Shown here: positions 44,858 through 53,957 of the stretch, piece by piece | Layout: every line of letters begins with the position of its first letter | Position numbering within the stretch: the stretch's first letter is position 1 | DNA from: Fredericiella sp963839515 | Lineage (GTDB): Bacteria > Chloroflexota > Anaerolineae > Caldilineales > Caldilineaceae | Length of the DNA stretch: 64,000 nt | Direction of reading: 5' to 3' | NCBI GenBank assembly: GCA_963839515.1 | Contig: CAWIVN010000018.1 | Location: 310,001 to 374,000, forward strand | The notes under the pieces: model-generated | Database searches by the model: none | The model's input: the letters and a program-made list of their open reading frames with translations, nothing else | What the model was told of the DNA's origin: nothing | Made by a program: the position numbers and the translations under genes

Positions 44858-45958
44858 GTGCTTCCGTTGAAATTCAGCTAATTGCAGTGGTGGTGGCAGC
44901 GGCTTGCGCGCTGCCAGGAGTGTTTTTGGTGCTGCGCAGCATGTCGATGATGGCGGATGCGATCAGCCATACGGTGCTGCTGGGGATCGTGCTGGCCTTT
45001 TTTGTGGTGGCGGACTTGCAGTCGCCGTGGCTGCTGCTGGGGGCGGCGGCGGTGGGAGTGCTGACCGTGAGCCTGGTGGAGCTGCTCAACCGCACGCAGC
45101 TTGTCAAGCAGGATGCGGCCATCGGGTTGGTATTTCCGGCACTCTTTAGCCTGGCGGTGATATTAATCTCGCGCTTTGCGCTGCGGGGTGCACCTGGACG
45201 TGGATGCAGTGCTGCTGGGCGAACTGGCATTTGCGCCGTTTGACCGCGTCGAGGTGCTGGGGCTGGACCTGCCACATGCCCTCGTGACAATGAGTGTGAT
45301 CCTGGCGATCAATGCCGGGCTGATCGCGTTGTTTTACAAGGAGCTCAAGCTGTCCACCTTTGACGCCGGGTTGGCGGCCACGCTGGGGTTCGCTCCTGGA
45401 TTGCTGCACTATGGATTGATGACGATGGTGTCGGTGACGGCGGTGGGTGCGTTTGACGCCGTGGGCGCCGTACTGGTGGTGGCGCTGATGGTGACGCCTG
45501 CCGCAGCGGCTTATTTGCTGACCGATGATCTGCGCAAGATGATGGTGCTGAGTGTGGGAATTGCCGTAGCCAGTGCCCTCGGCGGCTACTGGCTGGCGCG
45601 CGGGTTGAACGCCAACATTGCTGGGGCGATGGCGACGGTGACCGGGCTGATCTTTCTGGTCGTCTTTTTGCTGGCGCCGCGGCGAGGAATTGCAGCGGTG
45701 GCAGCGCGGCGGCAGCGGCAGAAACTGGAGTTTGCGCAGGCGATGCTTGCCATTCACTTGCTGCACCATGAGACACGGCCGGAGGCCGTGCTGGAAAACC
45801 GGGCCGAGCACTTGTCGCAGCATATCCGTTGGCAGCCAAGCTTTGCCGAGAAGGTCGTACGCTATGCCGAGCGCAAAGGAATCGTGAACAACGACGGCGG
45901 TTTCCTGCGCCTGACCGAGCGCGGACGGCTGGTGGCGCAGGATGCGATGGTACAGTAA
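44854..45958 (+). CDS. Metal ABC importer permease 2 with cytoplasmic C-terminal domain (one frameshift)
   Basis: A second ABC-3 permease starting at the ATGA overlap. The first part (MSASVEIQLIAVVVAAACAL, MADAISHTVLLGIVLAFFVV, VKQDAAIGLVFPALFSL) runs to a one-base break in a GGGG run near 45184-45190. The other frame continues HLDVDAVLLGELAFAPFDRV, VGAFDAVGAVLVVALMVTPA and about eight helices in all. After the membrane part there is an extra about 85-residue soluble tail (AMLAIHLLHHETRPEA, ERKGIVNNDGGFLRLTERGR) that resembles a DtxR-like winged helix. About 367 residues when repaired. The stop is 2 bp from the convergent gene's stop. Confidence 0.83.
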
Positions 45959-45960
45959 GG

Positions 45961-47106
45961 CTATTCGACTTGCTGGAACTCGCCGTCTTTGACCTGGTAG
46001 ATCCAGATTTTGGGTTCGACAAGGTCGCCGTCGGACTCAAAGCGCAGGTTGCTGAGTAGGGTCGGGATTGCGGCGCTGCGTAGTGCGTCGGCCACCTGGT
46101 TGCGGTCAAAGGAATCGGCCTTGGCGGCGGCTTCGGTCATCGCCTGCATGCCGACGTAGCCGTTGACCGAGTAGGTGTCAGGGTTGCGATATTCGACGGC
46201 CTGGTAGGCTTCAAACCACTTGGCATCGGCAACGCTGCGCGGGCTGGGGGCAAAGGCGCTGACGTACATACCTTCGGCCGTGCCGTTGGATTCGTCGATG
46301 GTGGCGGCGAGGAAAGCGCCGTCGCTGGCCAGCATGGGCGCAGTCACGCCTGCTTCGACCAATTCGGCGCGCAGGTAGGGAGTCTCGATCTCGTAGCCGG
46401 CATAGAAGATGGCGTCGGGGGCAGCTGCCTTGACGGCGGCCACTTCGTCGGGGTAGCGGGCCTGGCCTTCTTTGACCTCCAACGTCAACGCCGCCTGGCC
46501 GCCGCGGCTTTCCAACTCGCGAGCTAGCGAGGCGGCCAACCCCTTGCCATATTCGGTATCGTTGTGGATGACGGCGACGCGCTTGGCTTGCAGCTTCTCA
46601 ACCAAGAACTGGGCATCGACCGCAGCCTGGACGGCATCGTTGGCGTTTACGCGGAAGAAGTTGGTATAGCCGCGGCTGGTCAGGCTCTGCTCAGAGGCGG
46701 TGGGGGTGATGACCAGCAGGGGCATGTCCTTGTAGAGATCCATAGCCGCCAGCGTCTGCCCACTGTTGAGATGGCCGATGACGCCGAGCACTGTCTCGCC
46801 GCCGTCGAGCGCGGCCTGGATGGTGCCGACGCGTTCGACGGCCACGTCATCGCTGGATTCGTCGTCGAGCGGGCGGACGACCACGCGGTAGCCGCGCAGG
46901 CCGCCCTTGCGGTTGATCTCTTCGGCGGCCAAGCGTGCGCCGCCCAGGATGGTCTGGCCGCCGTTAGCCTGGAAGCCGCTGAGAGGGACGGCCACGTAGA
47001 CGATCACGTCGCCCCGCGTCGGTTCGCCACTGCCGCCTCCGCCGCAAGCGGCAAAGACGAGAGCAAAGATGAGTAGAATCAAAAGTGACTGATAGCGTTG
47101 CTTCAT
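45961..47106 (-). CDS. Branched-chain amino-acid-type ABC substrate-binding lipoprotein
   Basis: 381 residues from the ATG at 47106 (AGGTGA 5-6 nt upstream; a GTG at 47115 is possible). Lipoprotein signal LIFALVFAAC with C21, then a periplasmic-binding type 1 fold: VYVAVPLSGFQANGGQTILG, AAEEINRKGGLRGYRV, VIGHLNSGQTLAAMDLY, VITPTASEQSLTSRGYTNFF and VAVIHNDTEYGKGLA. It is of the LivJ/urea-binding type. No permease or ATPase genes adjoin it; it may serve a transporter elsewhere or act as a sensor. It converges with the metal importer operon. Confidence 0.9.
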   Translation of the reverse strand: MKQRYQSLLILLIFALVFAACGGGGSGEPTRGDVIVYVAVPLSGFQANGGQTILGGARLAAEEINRKGGLRGYRVVVRPLDDESSDDVAVERVGTIQAALDGGETVLGVIGHLNSGQTLAAMDLYKDMPLLVITPTASEQSLTSRGYTNFFRVNANDAVQAAVDAQFLVEKLQAKRVAVIHNDTEYGKGLAASLARELESRGGQAALTLEVKEGQARYPDEVAAVKAAAPDAIFYAGYEIETPYLRAELVEAGVTAPMLASDGAFLAATIDESNGTAEGMYVSAFAPSPRSVADAKWFEAYQAVEYRNPDTYSVNGYVGMQAMTEAAAKADSFDRNQVADALRSAAIPTLLSNLRFESDGDLVEPKIWIYQVKDGEFQQVE

Positions 47107-47144
47107 CACGTTCACCTGTCTAAATCTCTCTCACGTGTCAGGCT

Positions 47145-47204
47145 GTGCCACGCTCGCACCAGCAGGTTGCATGAAAGCCAGGCTTCCTGGTGCGAGCGAG
47201 GCAC
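47145..47204. terminator. Hairpin, repeat family B copy 1
   Basis: GTGCCACGCTCGCACCAG (47145-47162) and CTGGTGCGAGCGAGGCAC (47187-47204) pair with one mismatch. The same arms recur at 51303-51361. It is followed by a CTTCCGGGAAG palindrome (47215-47225). Probable terminator of the Psp-type operon. Confidence 0.6.
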
Positions 47205-47254
47205 AAAGGCCAGTCTTCCGGGAAGCTCCCCGCTTCCGGGAGGTGTCTTCATCG

Positions 47255-48118
47255 TCAGATCGCCTTATAGTCGTAGACTTCGTTGATGCTGTCCACCAGG
47301 TCGCCCAGGCGATTGACCTGATCGCGAATGTCGGACTGGAGGCGTTCGGCGCGGCCGCTTTCGACGCTTTGGGCGTCGACGAGCTGGACCTGGCTGTAAA
47401 TGGTGGCGAGGGCGGCGAGGCTCTGCTCCATCTGCAGCTCGGCCTGTTTCATGCGGTCGTCGAGGTCGCGCAGCGCCTGCCACTGCTTGCCTTTGCTGTC
47501 GATCACCTGGTCGAGCTGCGCCTGGGTGGCCCCGTTGGTCGTGCGCTTGCGCTGCTCGGTCAGCTCCTTGAGTTCCTGCGGCAGCGTGTTGCGCTGCTTG
47601 GTCAGCAAGTCGTCACGCCGGTAAGAGTCAAGGCGCAGCGCGAGCGCGTACATGTTGGCGATCCACTGCGTGATCTGGTTGGCCGTCTCGTCAAGACGGT
47701 CGCGCAAGAGCGGGCGATCCTGTTGGCGCACCTGCACCTCGATGCGCCGCTGGTATTCCAGCGCCGTCTCCAGGTCCGCACGCAACTCCTTGTCGCGGAT
47801 ACGGCCCGTGTCGAACTGCTCCTGGAAGAGGCGCAGCACCACCTTGGCGTTGGTCTCGGCGTCCGTCAGGCTGGAATAAACCAGCGCGGCCAGGCCGCAG
47901 AGACCAAGCACGAGCCAGCCATAGCGCGGCCACCAGGCGAAGGGGCGCGGCAGCAGAAAGAAGAGCACGATGGTGATGCCAATGACCAAAGCGCTTTCCC
48001 AGCGGAAGAACGCATATTGGAGCACAGCACTCTGCGCGCGCTTCTGGATGCCGGAACGTGTACCTGATCCACTCTCGGTGCCGATCCCAGGACCAGCCCC
48101 ACTGCCTGTTGAAGTCAT
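47255..48118 (-). CDS. Membrane-anchored coiled-coil protein, unknown
   Basis: 287 residues. A Gly/Ser-rich N-terminus (about 1-25) precedes two close membrane helices (ALVIGITIVLFFLL and YGWLVLGLCGLAALVYSSL). The remaining about 200 residues are highly charged, Gln-rich coiled coil (LRADLETALEYQRRIEVQVR, LTEQRKRTTNGATQAQLDQV, IRDQVNRLGDLVDSINEVYD). No catalytic motif is seen. It is the last gene of a four-gene set with PspA, a substrate-binding protein and a VWA protein, 29 bp after the VWA gene. A structural or signalling role at the membrane is inferred. Confidence 0.72.
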   Translation of the reverse strand: MTSTGSGAGPGIGTESGSGTRSGIQKRAQSAVLQYAFFRWESALVIGITIVLFFLLPRPFAWWPRYGWLVLGLCGLAALVYSSLTDAETNAKVVLRLFQEQFDTGRIRDKELRADLETALEYQRRIEVQVRQQDRPLLRDRLDETANQITQWIANMYALALRLDSYRRDDLLTKQRNTLPQELKELTEQRKRTTNGATQAQLDQVIDSKGKQWQALRDLDDRMKQAELQMEQSLAALATIYSQVQLVDAQSVESGRAERLQSDIRDQVNRLGDLVDSINEVYDYKAI

Positions 48119-48147
48119 AGTTGCCTGTTTGAGCCTGGCTAGACCGC

Positions 48148-49968
48148 CTAGAAGTAGGTCGAAATTATCTGGTAGAGCTCGGCGATATCGGTTTCGCTCG
48201 CACGGCGGAACTGGCCGCGGCCGATTTCGGCCATTACGCCCAGCACGTTCTCGTCGGCGTCTTCGCCAAAGCCGATAGTAAAGATGATGGGCGGGTTGTC
48301 GGTCGAGGCCAGCAGGCTTTGCAGTTCGTTCAACCCGCGCTCGCTCTCGTTTTCCTGGCCGTCGGTCATCACTACCACGGCGTTGATGGCCTGCGTGTCG
48401 TTCTCGCCGATCAGTTCGGCCACGGCGGCGTAGGTAGCGTCGATCAGGGCCGTGCCGCCACCGGCCTCCAAGCGGTTGATCGTGTCGAGCATCTGGCCAC
48501 GATTGGGGTCGCTCATCACCGCCGGCGGCAGGTAGTCCTTGACGCCGCTGCCGAACTCGACAAAGCCGACGCGGTCACGTTCGCCGCGGATGGCACTGAC
48601 AAAGGCCCCCAGCGCCTCACGCGCACGGTCGATCTTGGAACCCTCCATGCTGCCACTCGTGTCGGCCACCAGGATCACATTGGTCGGGCGCTTGGTGTAG
48701 ACCCAGACGTTCTGCACCACATCCACCACGGCGGGGGAGGGCATCTGCAGTGTCGTCTGCGGCTGGCGCCAGTCCACGTGGGTGGAGTCGGCAAAGGGGC
48801 TGCCTTCCGTGTCCAGGCGCAGGCTGAGATCGGCGGGCCGGTAGCCGGCGTCGAGCAGCTGCTTCTGCGCCTCGGGAGCGGTAAGGTAGGAGGCCAGCGC
48901 CTGGAATGTCAACCGCTGGTTCTCGGTGACGGACTGTTCACCCTCACTGCCCAGTTCAAGCAGGGCTAACGGGTGATCGGTCCACAGCGTGCCCTCGGCG
49001 GGGTAGATAGCAACCAGTGGTTCGCCGCGCTGGTTTTTGTTCCAGTCGATCACCACCTGTTCCTGGCCGACAAAGGCGTCAAGAAAGCCGCGGCCTTCCT
49101 CGGCGAGGCGTTCGACGATGACCTGTTCGCCCTCGCCGTAGAAACGCACGGTTGATTCGACGTCGCGCACGTAGTCGATCGTGGACTGGGCGGTGGCGGC
49201 CTCTTCGGTCAGCCCGCGCGTCAGCCCGGCCCCGGCGTAGAACTCAGCCAGCGTGGCGAGCAGGCCCGAGGCGTTGTTGGTGCTGGGGTGATTCCACTTG
49301 AAGTTGGGATCGGCCGTAGCCTGGCGTTGGATATCCTGCCAGCCGATCGGCTTATCGGGCCAGCCCAGTTCGCGGGCGGCGCTCTCCCAGGCGGCGATCA
49401 CGATCGGGCTGACGGCATAGCGGGTCTGTTCCGCCACACGGCGCTGGCCGATGGGGATCTGCGACTCGCCGGATGGGGCTGTGTCGCTTTGGGTAGTCTC
49501 ACTGAAGCCTTCAGCCTGGGCCGTCTCCTGCACGGTGCCGCGGCCGGTCCATGATGTCTCCAGGCGGTCGAGCCAGAGGCTGCTGTCGGGCGACATCGCC
49601 TGGAACTCTGGCCGGTTGAGGGCGGCGCCGACCATCTTCTCGGGTTCGTAGACGACGGTGCGAACCGTCATCGTCTTGCCGTCGGGCGTCTTGATGGCCT
49701 GGGCGTTGAATTGGTCGACCAGTTGCGCCAGGACCGGGGCCATAACAGGAGAGACGGCGACGGTCAGCTCGGCGCTATCGGCGGGCCAGGTGGGGCCAGA
49801 CTCCAGGGGGCTGTCTGCCTGACTGACACCAGCGTTGCTGGCGGTAATCCAGAAGCTGCCGAGAATGATGGAGCCAACGCATAGAAAGATGCTGCCCATC
49901 ATCACGGCCAGAACGATCAGGAAGTTACGCGTGCCATGGTCGCTGGACATGCGGTTGCGCTTGCTCAT
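48148..49968 (-). CDS. Membrane-anchored substrate-binding/VWA fusion protein
   Basis: 606 residues. One N-terminal membrane helix (LIVLAVMMGSIFLCVGSIIL) anchors the protein outside. Residues about 60-400 are a solute-binding type 2 domain (ELTVAVSPVMAPVLAQLVDQ, SPIVIAAWESAARELGW, SGLLATLAEFYAGAG). Residues about 430-606 are a von Willebrand A domain with a full MIDAS: DTSGS at 436-440, T506 in GGGTAL and D536 in VMTDGQEN. It resembles Ca-activated VWA proteins found beside stress operons. It lies 10 bp after the preceding substrate-binding protein gene. The ligand is unknown. Confidence 0.88.
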   Translation of the reverse strand: MSKRNRMSSDHGTRNFLIVLAVMMGSIFLCVGSIILGSFWITASNAGVSQADSPLESGPTWPADSAELTVAVSPVMAPVLAQLVDQFNAQAIKTPDGKTMTVRTVVYEPEKMVGAALNRPEFQAMSPDSSLWLDRLETSWTGRGTVQETAQAEGFSETTQSDTAPSGESQIPIGQRRVAEQTRYAVSPIVIAAWESAARELGWPDKPIGWQDIQRQATADPNFKWNHPSTNNASGLLATLAEFYAGAGLTRGLTEEAATAQSTIDYVRDVESTVRFYGEGEQVIVERLAEEGRGFLDAFVGQEQVVIDWNKNQRGEPLVAIYPAEGTLWTDHPLALLELGSEGEQSVTENQRLTFQALASYLTAPEAQKQLLDAGYRPADLSLRLDTEGSPFADSTHVDWRQPQTTLQMPSPAVVDVVQNVWVYTKRPTNVILVADTSGSMEGSKIDRAREALGAFVSAIRGERDRVGFVEFGSGVKDYLPPAVMSDPNRGQMLDTINRLEAGGGTALIDATYAAVAELIGENDTQAINAVVVMTDGQENESERGLNELQSLLASTDNPPIIFTIGFGEDADENVLGVMAEIGRGQFRRASETDIAELYQIISTYF

Positions 49969-49977
49969 AGGTATCTC

Positions 49978-51235
49978 TTACTTCCCCACGTTGAGCTCGA
50001 ACCAGCGCAGCAGCGCCAGCAGCACGTCGCGATCCGGGCTGCGCATGGCGGAGGTGCGCGGCACGACCGTCTGCACGCCCTGGTCCTTCCACTTGACGAA
50101 CAAGCTGTCAGCCGTGGCATCCACCGGGATGTCAGGATTGGCCGGGCGCAGGCCATAGGCGAGCGCCTTCTGCTGCTGTTCAGGGCTGAGCAGGAACTTT
50201 TGGAACTCGAGGGCGGCATTCTTTTGCAGCGCCGTCGTCTCCGGCCCCACCCAGACGGCGAAGGGGAAGTCGAACCAGGTAACGTAATCAGGGTAATAGA
50301 TCTTGAGCGGGTCTTCCCAGCGGTTGAGAATACCCTGCATGTTCTGCAGCAGGTCGCTTTCCAACATCTGGCCGCCGTCGCCCACGCTGTAGCCGAAGAG
50401 GGCAAAGTCCTCGGCCGTGTAGGCGGAGGCGCTGCTGAAGTCAGTCACGGCGCCCATCAGCTCCTTAAGCCACTTCTGGAACTCTGGGTTGGTGACGTCC
50501 TCGACGCTGATGTTGGTGCGATCGTAGTATTCGCCGGCCATGGCGATCATGGCTGCCAGGCCGCCGATGTTCTTATTCGGGATTGGGAGCGACCAGTTTG
50601 AAGAAGCCCCAAGCGGGGTCACCGCCGAGTTCGGGCCAGCCTCCCGCGGTGATAGCGGCATCGTGGATGGTAGACCAGTCGATGGCGCCGAACTTCTCTT
50701 CGAGCACCTTGGCGCGGCTGTTATAGAGACCCCAGGTGAAGAGGCTGATGGCGATGGGACGGGCGCGATACTCGCCGTCGGTCAGGAAGACATCGCGGCC
50801 GAGCCGTTCCTTGTAGGCGGCATTGGCCAGCTCGACCAGGTAGCGGCTGTCGGGAATCCAGACGGTGGGGAAGTCGGCGAGTTGGGCACGTTCTTCCTCG
50901 GTGAGGTCTTCGGGCCGCGTTTCGGCCGGCAGCGAGCCAAACTCGTTGCGGTCCCAGCGGCCGAGGGCGGTGAGGCCGTCCATGGCCACCACCTCGACCT
51001 CGATAGGCACGCCGTCGACGGCCTGGTCACCGGCATTGAAGTCGGCGGCGGCCGAGCGCACCCAGGGCTCGATGGGCAGCGAAGTCAGCACGCGCACCTT
51101 GACGGCTTCCGGTTTATCCACCGTGAGGGCGGCTCCGGGCGCGGTACCGCCGCGTTGCGAGAGAAAGATGCCGATGCCGGCAATGGCCAGGGCAGCGACA
51201 ACGATACCAACAAAAATCCAGCGCGTACGAGTCAT
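49978..51235 (-). CDS. Extracellular solute-binding protein, family 1-like (one frameshift)
   Basis: About 418 residues after joining two frames at about 50575-50595. The N-terminal part has a membrane/signal helix (WIFVGIVVAALAIAGIGIFL), VKVRVLTSLPIEPWVRSAA, and FPTVWIPDSRYLVELA, ending at GFFKLVAPNPE. The second frame continues IPNKNIGGLAAMIAMAGEYY, DFALFGYSVGDGGQML and FDFPFAVWVGPETTALQKNA to the stop at 49978. The signal helix lacks a clear cleavage site or lipobox, so it may stay anchored. No ABC permease genes are nearby. It shares an operon with the VWA fusion protein, and both have a substrate-binding fold. Confidence 0.8.
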
Positions 51236-51302
51236 GGGATTTCCTCAGAAGGATGCTCCCAGGCGACGAGACGGGTGGTGATTACCTAGCGCCACAAGTA
51301 CA

Positions 51303-51361
51303 GTGCCACGCTCGCACCACCAGCTGCCGGTTGGGCAGTTGGCGGGGTGCGAGCGAGGCAC
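51303..51361. repeat. Hairpin, repeat family B copy 2
   Basis: GTGCCACGCTCGCACC (51303-51318) and GGTGCGAGCGAGGCAC (51346-51361) pair with one mismatch. The 16-bp arms are identical to the core of the copy at 47145-47204. It lies inside the putative operon, between pspA and the substrate-binding gene, so it may attenuate transcription or stabilise the upstream mRNA. Confidence 0.6.
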
Positions 51362-51392
51362 ACGAGGCCGTCCGTCTCGTCGACTTTGGGGT

Positions 51393-52070
51393 TTATTTCA
51401 GGCCAAGCTTCTGCTTGCGTTCGGCGAGCTGTGCATCGAGCTCCGAGCGGCCGAGGACTTCGTCCATCTGCTCGTCAAGGCTGGCGGCGCGCATTTCGCT
51501 GGCCGTGTTCGCCTTGTCGAGACGGGCGTAGATGCTCTGGGCGATACCGGAAATGTCGGCGTCGCCGGAGCCCATCAGGTCGTCCAGGCTCTTCATGGCC
51601 TTGACCGAGACTTCCTTGCTCTTGGCCAGGTTGAGCAGGGCCTGGAGTTCCTCGCGCTCCTGGCGCATGGTGGCCAGGCGGGCTTCCAGCTTGACCTTGG
51701 CGTCGAGCAGCTTCTGGAACTCGACATCCTGACGCTCGACTTGGGACTTGTAGGTATCCACCAGGCGCTGGGTGCTGTTGAGCTTGCTTTGGGCGGCCAG
51801 GGCGGCACTTTCGTTGCCCTCCACGAGGAAGGCGTTGATCGCACGGTCCAGTTCGTCCTGCTTGTGCTGGTACTCCACCAGCTTGCGCTGGAGGCCCTTG
51901 ACCTCGCCGCCGACCGTAGCGGCCGCGTCTTCGAGGTCTTCCAGGTTATCTTCGACCTGGCGGACATACTGGTCGATCACGGCCAGGCTATTGGACTTGA
52001 GGGCCTCGTCCACCATGTAGTGGAGATCGGCCGAGATCAGGGTCGAGACTTTTTCCAAAAGAGATGCCAT
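51393..52070 (-). CDS. pspA: PspA/IM30-family membrane-stress protein
   Basis: 225 residues, almost entirely coiled coil, with the PspA/IM30 pattern: MASLLEKVSTLISADLHYMV, DEALKSNSLAVIDQYVRQVE, QHKQDELDRAINAFLVEGNE and QREREELQALL-type heptads. Such proteins form ESCRT-III-like rods on the inner membrane and protect it under stress. The C-terminal segment after about 165 is less regular. The ribosome site AGGAGGAAACTG lies directly before the ATG. It heads a set with a substrate-binding protein, a VWA fusion protein and a coiled-coil membrane protein. TATAAT on the minus strand (52144-52139) may be the -10 of its promoter. Confidence 0.9.
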   Translation of the reverse strand: MASLLEKVSTLISADLHYMVDEALKSNSLAVIDQYVRQVEDNLEDLEDAAATVGGEVKGLQRKLVEYQHKQDELDRAINAFLVEGNESAALAAQSKLNSTQRLVDTYKSQVERQDVEFQKLLDAKVKLEARLATMRQEREELQALLNLAKSKEVSVKAMKSLDDLMGSGDADISGIAQSIYARLDKANTASEMRAASLDEQMDEVLGRSELDAQLAERKQKLGLK

Positions 52071-52319
52071 CGCAGTTTCCTCCTGTGCGAATCCGGAATG
52101 CGCTGTTTAGGTTGCGCGAATTCAGTGTTACAAGCGCTATTATAACGTGATTCGGGGGAAATAGGGTGACGAGATGCTGACAGAGGAAACGCTGAATGGA
52201 TGCGGGGCTGATTGCCGGCCGATAGATGGCTGACATGCTACTGATTATCGGCTAGAGCTGCAAGGCTTATTTGTGATTGACGGCACTTGATGGGGGTGTT
52301 ACACTATGCGCAATTGCCT

Positions 52320-53340
52320 ATGGACGCACTTACCGATTCCACCGCAGAATCTCCGTTGAACTTACCGCTGGCCGGCGTGGGCCTGTTTGAGCAGGCGCAG
52401 CCGGTCGAAATGCCGCAGAGCCTGCTGCAGCGGGTGGCCGTGGCGTTGCGGCCGGACCTGGCGTTGGCGTTGACGACGCCGGCCATCTACGGTGCGGCCC
52501 TGGGTTGGTGGCAGACGGGCCAGTTCTCCTGGCTGCTGTTCGCTTTTCTGGCAGCAGGCGTGTTCGCATCGGCCGTAGCCTACCAGGTGCTTTCCACCGT
52601 ATACGATTATCGACGCAGTATCGAACCAGGCGTGGCGGCAACGGAAGACCAGCCGACTACGCCGTTTGCCTGGCTGGCCGGCGGCGCACTGCCACCCGGC
52701 TTAATGCTGAGCGCTGGGTGGCTGTTCCTGACCTTTGGCGCCGTTAGCGCCCTCTGGCTGACGCTGCTGGCCGGCTGGCCGCTGCTCTTCTTTAGTGGCC
52801 TGAGTGTCTTGCTGGTGGTGGGATCCTTCCTGCCACCCGTGCGGTATGCGATGCGCGGCTGGGGCATCGGCGAAGCCGGCGTGGCGATTGGGTTTGGCGT
52901 GCTGCCATTTCTGGCCGGCTACTACTTGTTGGCGGGTTCGTCGCTCGTGGCCCTGCCGCTGGCAAGCGCCCTGCCGTTAATTGTGCTTGATTTTCCTGGT
53001 GGTCTTCACCAATAACATTGGTGCATGGCGGCGCGACTGGCGCATGGGCAAGCGCACGCTGGCCGTACAGTTGGGCGCACCGCGGGCGTTTGACCTGGCG
53101 GGCGGCTTGACTTGGGGCGCATACCTGGCACTGCTACTTGTCACTATCCTCTCACGGCTCCCGCTGTGGTCGCTGATCGGCTTGGCAACGCTGCCGCTGG
53201 CGTTAGGCGCCTACGCTGAGATGCGCCGCAACGACGTACGAGCGGAAGATGGTTATCATCTGCGCGACACGGTCGCCAAGGCAACCATCTGGACCGGCAT
53301 TCTCCTCTGCGTTGCGTTGTGGATTAGCCGTGTCAGTTAA
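52320..53340 (+). CDS. UbiA-family prenyltransferase (one frameshift)
   Basis: About 340 residues after repair of a single-base break near 52980-52990. The first part has membrane helices from ALALTTPAIYGAALGWW, with YQVLSTVYDYRRSIEPG at the first Asp-rich position (usually NDxxDxxxD, here reduced). The second frame gives FLVVFTNNIGAWRRDWRMGK followed by RTLAVQLG, the second conserved motif of MenA/UbiA enzymes. It should attach a polyprenyl chain to an aromatic acceptor, for example in menaquinone or chlorophyll-type lipid synthesis. The reduced first motif leaves activity open. The start at 52320 is a choice; an ATG at 52290 is also in frame. Confidence 0.78.
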
Positions 53341-53388
53341 CGACCGTTAGCTTGCGCGGTCCAACCAAGACCGCATCTTGCCCACGCT

Positions 53389-53931
53389 ATGGCAGCGCAA
53401 CCTACCACCTCCGTTCCCCTGACACGCAAGGACTTCTTCGAACTCACAGTTTATTGTCGCACATACGCCTCCGACCTGGCGCGCTACGACCAACATCGCG
53501 TCAACCTCAAAGAATGCAACCGCTTTAACACCTGGCTGACACAGGTCAAACGTTATGACAAGCTAAATGCCGCCCTGCGCGACCTGGCGCCAGCACGCCC
53601 GATTGCACGCTGGCAGATCATGGTGCTGCTGGCCGTGTTGTGGCTGATCCTGTGGCTTGCGCTGCCCGGCCGCGTCGATCGTGGCTTGATGGCGGCCATG
53701 CTGGTAGGCGGCATGGGCACGATCGTGGTCATGATGTTTCTACCCGAGTCCCTGTATGGCACGACTATGGAGCTGCTCGACGCCAAGGTCCTGCGCGTGG
53801 TCGATGCCCTACTGGAACTGCTCAACAGCGGCAAGATGAACTTGAGTGAGGCGGTCTACTTCAAGGCTAAGGAGAATTTGACGGCCGCGCGCGAGGAATT
53901 GCGGCTGCAGATCGATTTGGCGCACCGGTAA
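53389..53931 (+). CDS. Two-helix membrane protein, unknown
   Basis: 180 residues. A soluble helical N-terminus (about 1-70, FFELTVYCRTYASDLARYDQ) is followed by two membrane helices (IMVLLAVLWLILWLALPG and LMAAMLVGGMGTIVVMMFLP) and a charged helical tail (LSEAVYFKAKENLTAAREEL). No known family is recognised. It follows the prenyltransferase gene by 48 bp and converges with the ABC exporter gene. It is intact, with codon use like its neighbours, so it is probably expressed. Confidence 0.7.
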   Translation: MAAQPTTSVPLTRKDFFELTVYCRTYASDLARYDQHRVNLKECNRFNTWLTQVKRYDKLNAALRDLAPARPIARWQIMVLLAVLWLILWLALPGRVDRGLMAAMLVGGMGTIVVMMFLPESLYGTTMELLDAKVLRVVDALLELLNSGKMNLSEAVYFKAKENLTAAREELRLQIDLAHR

Positions 53932-53957
53932 GTGGGTGCATGTCCCCGCTCACTCTC

